Shown: in pieces, positions 6,397 to 7,205 of the stretch
Numbering within the stretch: the stretch's first letter is position 1
Layout of the letters: the number at the start of each line of letters is the position of its first letter
From: Candidatus Wildermuthbacteria bacterium GWA2_46_15
GTDB lineage: Bacteria; Patescibacteriota; Minisyncoccia; Minisyncoccales; GWA2-46-15
Direction of reading: 5' to 3'
DNA: 7,205 bases
Assembly (NCBI GenBank): GCA_001823105.1
Contig: MHTO01000004.1
Location: 36,954-44,158, forward strand
The notes under the pieces: generated by a model
Databases searched by the model: none
The model's input: the letters and a program-made list of their open reading frames with translations, nothing else
Told to the model about the DNA's origin: nothing
Position numbers and translations under genes: made by a program

Positions 6397-7205
6397 CTAC
6401 TTCAGCAATACAGCCAAGTTCCTTCCGACGTCGAAGCGGATATTCGAGAGTATCTCTTCCGAGTCGGAATCCGGCTTGGCGATCAGCTCAGCATTACCAA
6501 GGCAATAAACCAGGAAACAGATAGGGTTAAGGACCTCGGCATTGTTAGCGTTCCGCTCGATGAACTCTTTATAGAAGGGATGCTCGTCGTTCCAGTAGAT
6601 AACCACTGTCTCGCGCTCCTGATCAGCCTCATAGAGAGGCCCTTTCTCACCGAGGTTACGATGCGCGAACCTGGCTTTTAAAGCGGCAAGGTCTACGCGT
6701 TTACGCTTCTGTATATTAAGGCGAGGGCCGTGTGTCTCTATGTCTTTATGGATTTTCTCCGTAGTTTTTTCGTCCCTCGGCTCGCGCTTTTCTATCTCGA
6801 CCTGCGGTAGTTTAAGCAGGTGGGATTTTTGAGTGATAAATTTTTCCACCTCAGAGAAATCCTCCTTGTCCCCACGGTTACTCTGCTGCCGGACTTTCGC
6901 TTTTGCCCTGACCTGCTTTATAAACGGGTTACACAGCGTTTCGACTTTATTCTTAATGCTTTGACCTAGGACTATTTTATTCTTGCTAAAGTTCGATGAC
7001 AGCACGGTGTCGAGGGTGCCCGGGTAAGAGAATTCAATACGAAGCGTGTTGAAGTCATTGTGCTTTGGGAATATTCCCAGCGTTTCTCCGGAAATTATTT
7101 CGCGGTTATTCCGAAGCACGTAGAACCCCTGATTTGGGATATTTATCCCCTTTTCCTTATTGATGGATGGGCCATAGTCCCGCAGCTCCGCTATAGACAC
7201 CTTTA
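6397..7205 (-). CDS. MORC/paraMORC-like GHKL ATPase, C-terminal part (cut by right window edge)
   Basis: The frame is open to the window edge; a GTG at 7198-7200 exists but is probably internal, because the N-terminal ATP-binding GHKL domain expected in this family is missing and must lie beyond 7205. Counting from that GTG, NQGFYVLRNNREI (23-35), HNDFNTLRIEFSYPGTLD (47-64) and NFSKNKI (70-76) match the S5-fold transducer domain that follows the ATPase domain in MORC-type and related Hsp90-like ATPases. Residues 98-170 are highly charged and Lys-rich, probably a helical or coiled-coil linker. A small C-terminal domain follows, with WNDEHPFYKEF (203-213) characteristic of bacterial relatives. 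Such proteins are thought to act as ATP-driven DNA clamps or remodelers and are recurrent in restriction-like gene clusters. The stop is 144 bp before the UDG-like gene on the same strand, so a shared transcript is plausible but interrupted by the inverted repeat. Confidence 0.75.
   Translation of the reverse strand, partial: KVSIAELRDYGPSINKEKGINIPNQGFYVLRNNREIISGETLGIFPKHNDFNTLRIEFSYPGTLDTVLSSNFSKNKIVLGQSIKNKVETLCNPFIKQVRAKAKVRQQSNRGDKEDFSEVEKFITQKSHLLKLPQVEIEKREPRDEKTTEKIHKDIETHGPRLNIQKRKRVDLAALKARFAHRNLGEKGPLYEADQERETVVIYWNDEHPFYKEFIERNANNAEVLNPICFLVYCLGNAELIAKPDSDSEEILSNIRFDVGRNLAVLLK

Noticed and set aside
6251..6508. 85-codon plus-strand open frame crossing the spacer and the ATPase end
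   Set aside because: It runs antisense through the inverted repeat and the conserved ATPase C-terminus and shows no domain.
1..7205. CRISPR array, tRNA or rRNA genes
   Set aside because: No regularly spaced direct repeats and no tRNA- or rRNA-like sequence were seen; nearly all of the window is coding.

Overview
The window is a bacterial defence-type island. Every supported gene lies on the minus strand, so it reads from the right edge to the left. The organism cannot be named. Clear Shine-Dalgarno sites, moderate GC, a REP-like palindrome and the restriction-modification genes fit a Gram-negative-like, possibly uncultured bacterium, but that is weak inference.

Right half, in reading order: (1) the C-terminal part of a MORC/paraMORC-like GHKL ATPase, cut by the right edge (6397-7205); (2) a 144-bp spacer with a perfect 11-bp inverted repeat resembling a REP element; (3) a 381-aa protein that looks like a distant uracil-DNA glycosylase superfamily member (5107-6252); (4) a fusion of a class I SAM methyltransferase with an HNH nuclease (3360-5075); (5) a GIY-YIG nuclease (2715-3347), whose Shine-Dalgarno overlaps the stop codon of gene 4. 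Genes 3 to 5 are packed like one operon. With the ATPase they could form a nucleic-acid-targeting defence cassette. That grouping is inference from neighbourhood.

Left half: after a 126-bp spacer with a possible promoter and a 12-bp palindrome comes a compact type I restriction-modification operon. It holds hsdM (1134-2588), a half-length hsdS (526-1137) joined by an ATGA overlap, and hsdR (starting at 524, one base after the hsdS stop), which is cut by the left edge before its helicase motifs. HsdM and HsdS would form the methyltransferase, and HsdR would add ATP-driven translocation and cleavage. The single-domain HsdS probably has to dimerise to recognise a bipartite site.

The most interesting content is the non-type-I cassette (ATPase, UDG-like protein, methyltransferase-HNH fusion, GIY-YIG nuclease), which I cannot match to a named system. 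The family calls rest on motifs read by eye.
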